From positions 61,358,638-61,422,637 of the forward strand of contig CM031604.1 in the NCBI GenBank assembly GCA_018398815.1: a stretch of DNA of 64,000 bases. Direction: 5' to 3'. The stretch's first letter is position 1. Each line of letters starts with the position of its first letter. Source of the stretch: Conus ventricosus. Lineage: Eukaryota; Mollusca; Gastropoda; Neogastropoda; Conidae. Position numbers and translations under genes: made by a program. The notes below the pieces were generated by a model. The model saw nothing but the letters and a program-made list of their open reading frames with translations. It had not been told where the DNA came from and ran no database searches. Shown here one piece after another: positions 60,121 through 64,000 of the stretch.

Positions 60121-61181
60121 ACACACCTTCATCAATGAGTAATCGCCTCCTCAAACATACACACCTCCACAATACATAACCTTCAGTCATACATTGTCCT
60201 CCGCAATACATCACACTCCAGCCAATACATAACTACCTCCAGCCAATACATAGCACACTCAGCCATGATCACCATCCTGTGCAGAAATACATCCATTACC
60301 ACCTTCATCAATACATACACCACCTCAGTCAACAGGTAATCACTCAAGCGATACATACCCACCTCCAGTCAATACATACACCACCTCCAGCCAATACATA
60401 CACACCTTCAGTCAATACATACACCACCTTCCAACGTAATCACCTCAGCAATACATACACCACCTCCAGTCAATACATACACCACCTCAATCAACAGGTA
60501 AATCACCTTCAGCCAATACATACACCACCTTCAGTCAATACATACACCACCTTCAGTCACACCACCTCAGCAATACTACACCACCTTCAGTCATCACACC
60601 TTCATCATACATACACCACCTTCAGTCAATACATACACCACCTTCAGTCAAATCATACACACCTCCAGCCAATACATACACCACCTCCAGTCAAACAGTA
60701 AATCACCTCCAACCAACATACAACACCTCCAGCCAATACATACACCACCTTCAGCAATACATACACCACCTTCAGTCAATACATACACCACCTTCAGTCA
60801 CAGTAATCACCCCAATCCAATACTACACCACCTTCAGCCAATACATACACCACCTCCACGCCAATACATACACCACCTTCAGTCAATACATACACCACCT
60901 CAGCCAATACATACACCACCTCCACCCAAGCAGGTAACCACCTTCAGTCAATACATACACCACCTTCAGTCAACAGTAAATCACTCACAATACATACACC
61001 ACCTCCACCCAATACATACACCACCTCCACCCAATACATACACCACCTTCAGCCAATACATACACCACCTCCACCCAATGCATACACCACCTTCAGTCAA
61101 CAGGTAAATCATCTCCAGCCAATACATACACCTTCAATCAATACATACACAACCTCCAGTCAATACATACACCACCTTCAG

Positions 61182-62666
61182 TTAACCCAATGCCTACCGG
61201 ATCGACCAAGATCGACCGCGAGATTTCCTCTTTCTGAATACCGGATCGACCGAGATCGACCGCTGAATACTCGGTCAACGACTTTCGCTTTCATCATCGC
61301 ATATCCCAGAATGCAATTGCGACAGAAGAGTCTTCCGGTACTTCCGTTTCTGGACGCCATTTTGGTTTTTGTTGCATGAGTTTTGGTGGAGTAGTTTCGC
61401 TGCTGTGAATTTTCAAAGTTCGGCTTTTTTTCGCGAAGATTTTCTGGGAAAATGGCGGATCAAGTAACTATGCAACTTGCGGAATTCATTTTCTGAAGTG
61501 ATATTGATGAAGAGAGCGTATTTGCGGGCTACACTCTTGAAGAAGATTTGAAGCAAGACGATTCGGACGTCAATCTTGACCTAGTTATGAATAAAGATCG
61601 ACTGCTGACTGATTTTGAGGCCGGAATCAATAATGATTCAGGCGATGATAATGACGACGTCAATAGCCCATTGCTGCTGGGCTCAGACCCCCAAAAAAAG
61701 AAAATTCGAAAAACAAAACTTGCTAGAGATTCTTTAATTGTTGACTAGAGTGGTTGGCTACAAGAAGTGAAGCCCCCCAAAAGTTTCCCTTGTTTTGATG
61801 GCCAGGAAACCGGGTCAGTCAGAGGGCGTGTCCCATGATTTGCCTGTGGGCGCATCACCTGTGGCCTTTTGATTTCATCAGAATTTTGGCAGATTTTTAA
61901 CGAGAAACAAATTTATTTGCTGCACAAAAGCAACAGAAAAGGATGAACATAAACTCTGGCCTAAAATAAAAACTGCCTGTTTATCAAAAAGCAAAGAGGA
62001 GCCGGACAAGAGGTACATCATCACCACAGTGTGTGTGTGTTGGGGGAAGGGGGGGGGGAGGGGGTTTGCTCAGTGCACTTGTGCAAAAGCACATTTTTGT
62101 TGAATTCTATCACAATCTAAAGCCCAGTATTCAGTAATCTGTTCTTGTTATTTTTTTCCCTCAGTAGTTAGAAGACAAATCTTCTTGTATGTGATGCCTT
62201 CAGTTTAACAAAATTGTTGAAGTTTGGGTTGTTGTTTTTTGCTTCACAACAAAAGTTGATTATTTAGTGTGCATACCATACAGAATGACTTTATTTTGTT
62301 CCTGAAGGTTTCAGTACTTTGTTTAGACTTGGAAAATTACTCTGTGCTCCTAATCCATGATGTTCTGTGGGTACAGTGAATTTAGGGAAAATTTTTTAGC
62401 ACTGAGAATACCGAAGTACAGTTAGTCTGTTCGTTTGTTTTTTTTTCCTCGTGTACCAGTTCACTATATGTGGGGGAAAATGGCTGTTTTGGATGGAGTG
62501 ATGTCTTTGAATTTTTTTCATTACTTTTACAGAATAGATAAGTTAAAAACAAATTTTCTATTGAGGTTTCTTTATGGCAAGTGTGTATGTGTTGCGGAGT
62601 TACCTCTCTTGGCATGGTATTCTCATAGTCATATAGCACAAAGTCATGCGGTAGGCAGAGGGTTAA
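61182..62666 (+). mobile_element. piggyBac-like element (family 2) with acidic N-terminal stub
   Basis: Left end TTAACCCAATGCCTACCGG and right end (reverse complement) TTAACCCTCTGCCTACCGC, both at TTAA. It is inserted in the 22-bp satellite: the flanks cttcag and caggtaaatcatctcc join at a single TTAA in the uninterrupted unit at 62922-62945. An ATG at 61452 opens MADQVTMQLAEFIF, broken by a tga at 61494-61496. The frame then continues SDIDEESVFAGYTLEEDLKQ, DDSDVNLDL and SGDDNDDVN, with a basic patch (KKKIRKTK), to a stop at 61748. This is an acidic piggyBac-type N-terminus without the catalytic domain, so the copy is non-autonomous. 61749-62666 matches the 3' part of the copies at 53208 and 55009. 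Confidence 0.82.
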
Positions 62667-63450
62667 CAGGTAAATCATCTCCAGCCAATACATACACCAT
62701 CTTCAGTCAATACATACACAACCTCCAGTCAATACCTACACTACTTTCAGTCAACAGGTAAATCACCTCCAACCAATACATACACCACCTTCATTCAATA
62801 CATACACCACCTCCACCCAATACATACACCACCTCCAGTCAACAGGTAAATCATCTCCAGCCAATACATACACCTTCAATCAATACATACACAACCTCCA
62901 GTCAATACATACACCACACACCTTCAGTTAACAGGTAAATCATCTCCAGCCAATACATACACCATCTTCAGTCAATACATACACAACCTCCAGTCAATAC
63001 CTACACTACTTTCAGTCAACAGGTAAATCACCTCCAACCAATACATACACCACCTTCATTCAATACATACACCACCTCCACCCAATACATACACCACCTC
63101 CAGTCAATAGATAAATCACCTCTTGTCAATACGTACACCATCTGCAGTCAATAAAATAAGATAATGTTGCTTATAGCCCAGCCGACCGCAAAGGGCCACA
63201 TCAGGGCTGTCAGTCAATAGATAAGTCACCTCCAGCCAATACATAAACCATCTGCAGTCAATAGATTAATCACCTCCAGCCAATACATAAACCATCTGCA
63301 GTCAATAGATAAATCACCTCTAGTCAATACAAACACCATCTGCAGTCAACAGATAAATCACCTATAGTCAATTTACACACCACTTCATCACACCACCACC
63401 TCCAGTCACTACACCACCTCCTGTCACACCACCTCCAGTCAATACATACC
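62667..63450. repeat. 22-bp satellite, right block
   Basis: Same unit as at 58350-61181. Two nearly identical stretches of roughly 250 bases (62663-62830 and 62928-63100) share the order ttaacaggtaaatcatctcc, ccatcttcag, cctacactactttcag. This shows amplification of multi-unit blocks. Confidence 0.93.
63147..63212 (+). repeat. Short dispersed repeat, second copy
   Basis: Matches 59030-59096 (cagccgaccgcaaagggc and flanks). Confidence 0.8.
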
Positions 63451-63770
63451 AGATCTGTGTACCCTCACATTGCTATCGGTGTACTTTTCCACAAAAATGA
63501 GTATTTTCTACAAACTGTACAAATCTTCAACATTTTTTTTTTCATAAGCGGGGCAAGACATACAGTCCCCATATTCCAAAGCACTGGCAGGTCGTGGAAG
63601 AAGCAACCACAACCAGACAATTTCATGCGCATGATTGGCAAGAGTTGTCGCTCTTTGGTCAAAGCACCCAAACTGGCACACCAAGATATGGCTACTTCAG
63701 AACTTTGCATCCAATTTTTCATTCAAATGTATACAAAATATGAAATTCTATGAATAAATGAGTCTGATGG
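63451..63770. other. Unique island in the satellite
   Basis: About 320 bases of unique sequence between satellite blocks, with a small open frame on each strand (98 codons + strand, 85 codons - strand). The + frame includes SWKKQPQPDNFMRMIGKS. I do not recognise it and no splice sites support it as a UBA1 exon. It could be a fragment of an inserted element. Confidence 0.5.
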
Positions 63771-64000
63771 GTCTGCATGCCACCTCCAGTCAATACCTAC
63801 ACCACCTTCAGCAACCATACATACAACCTCCAGTTAATACCGTCTCCACCAGCAAATATACATGCCGTCCAATGTCGATGCTTACACCAATTTTAGTCAA
63901 TACACACCATCATCAGTCAACACGTACACTACTTCCAGTCAAGATACACATCATTCCCACTTTATACACCACCCACAGTCAATGTATACACCTTCCCAAG
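63771..64000. repeat. 22-bp satellite continuing to the window end
   Basis: Diverged 22-bp units (ccagtcaatacctacaccac and variants). The array probably continues to the right. Confidence 0.85.

Larger units (their letters stand above)
58350..61181. repeat. 22-bp satellite, left block
   Basis: Unit ccagtcaatacatacaccac plus ct, with variants (catctt, ccttcag) and an intermittent longer form including caacaggtaaatcacctcc. The left part (58350-59230) is more diverged, the right part (60120-61181) more regular. About 59230-60120 is unique AT-rich sequence inside the block. Confidence 0.93.

Overview
Eukaryotic window, probably from a lophotrochozoan animal and most likely a mollusc such as a gastropod. 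The evidence is small GT-AG exons in kilobase introns, abundant CA/CT microsatellites, tRNA-derived SINEs, piggyBac-like TTAA elements and a DIRS-like retroelement. The species is an inference and I hold it with moderate to low confidence.

The backbone is the 3' half of a plasma-membrane Ca2+-ATPase gene (PMCA, ATP2B family) on the + strand. Eight constitutive exons run from 1846 to 18153. They encode the end of the nucleotide-binding region, the P-domain, the hinge motif, the C-terminal membrane helices (TM5-TM10) and the first half of the calmodulin-binding domain. The gene then offers three alternative terminal exons (25944, 32799 and 45769). Each begins with (I/L)RVV(N/R)AF, which completes the calmodulin-binding domain, followed by its own stop codon and tail. 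The tails differ: one ends in ETQF (a PDZ-ligand-like end like the vertebrate ETSL), one in YADE, and one has an unstable reading frame. The junction falls where vertebrate PMCA splice site C falls. The 5' half of the gene lies left of the window.

Tail-to-tail on the - strand are the last two exons of a UBA1-like ubiquitin-activating enzyme gene (57032-56932 and 53058-52872). The rest of that gene must lie to the right of the window or was not recognised. The interval 45985-52871 is PMCA 3' UTR, intergenic DNA and UBA1 3' UTR.

Repeats fill the rest. A 43-bp minisatellite occupies 1-1435. A DIRS-like remnant lies at about 3599-4877. Three TTAA-flanked piggyBac-like elements cluster at 6345-9841, with a short TTAA MITE at 15050. 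A minisatellite at 17030-17985 runs directly into a real splice acceptor. Other arrays are a 66-bp array at 26721-27116, a 51-bp pyrimidine-rich array at 29405-31090 and several short arrays. SINEs lie at 15480, 36128 and 55625. The UBA1 side holds a second piggyBac family (53208, 55009-56820, 61182-62666), a hAT-like element (57116-58332) and a 22-bp satellite from 58350 to the end.

Several conserved exons carry single-base indels that largely compensate each other or fall in homopolymers. Together with many long G runs this suggests residual long-read assembly errors rather than pseudogenes.
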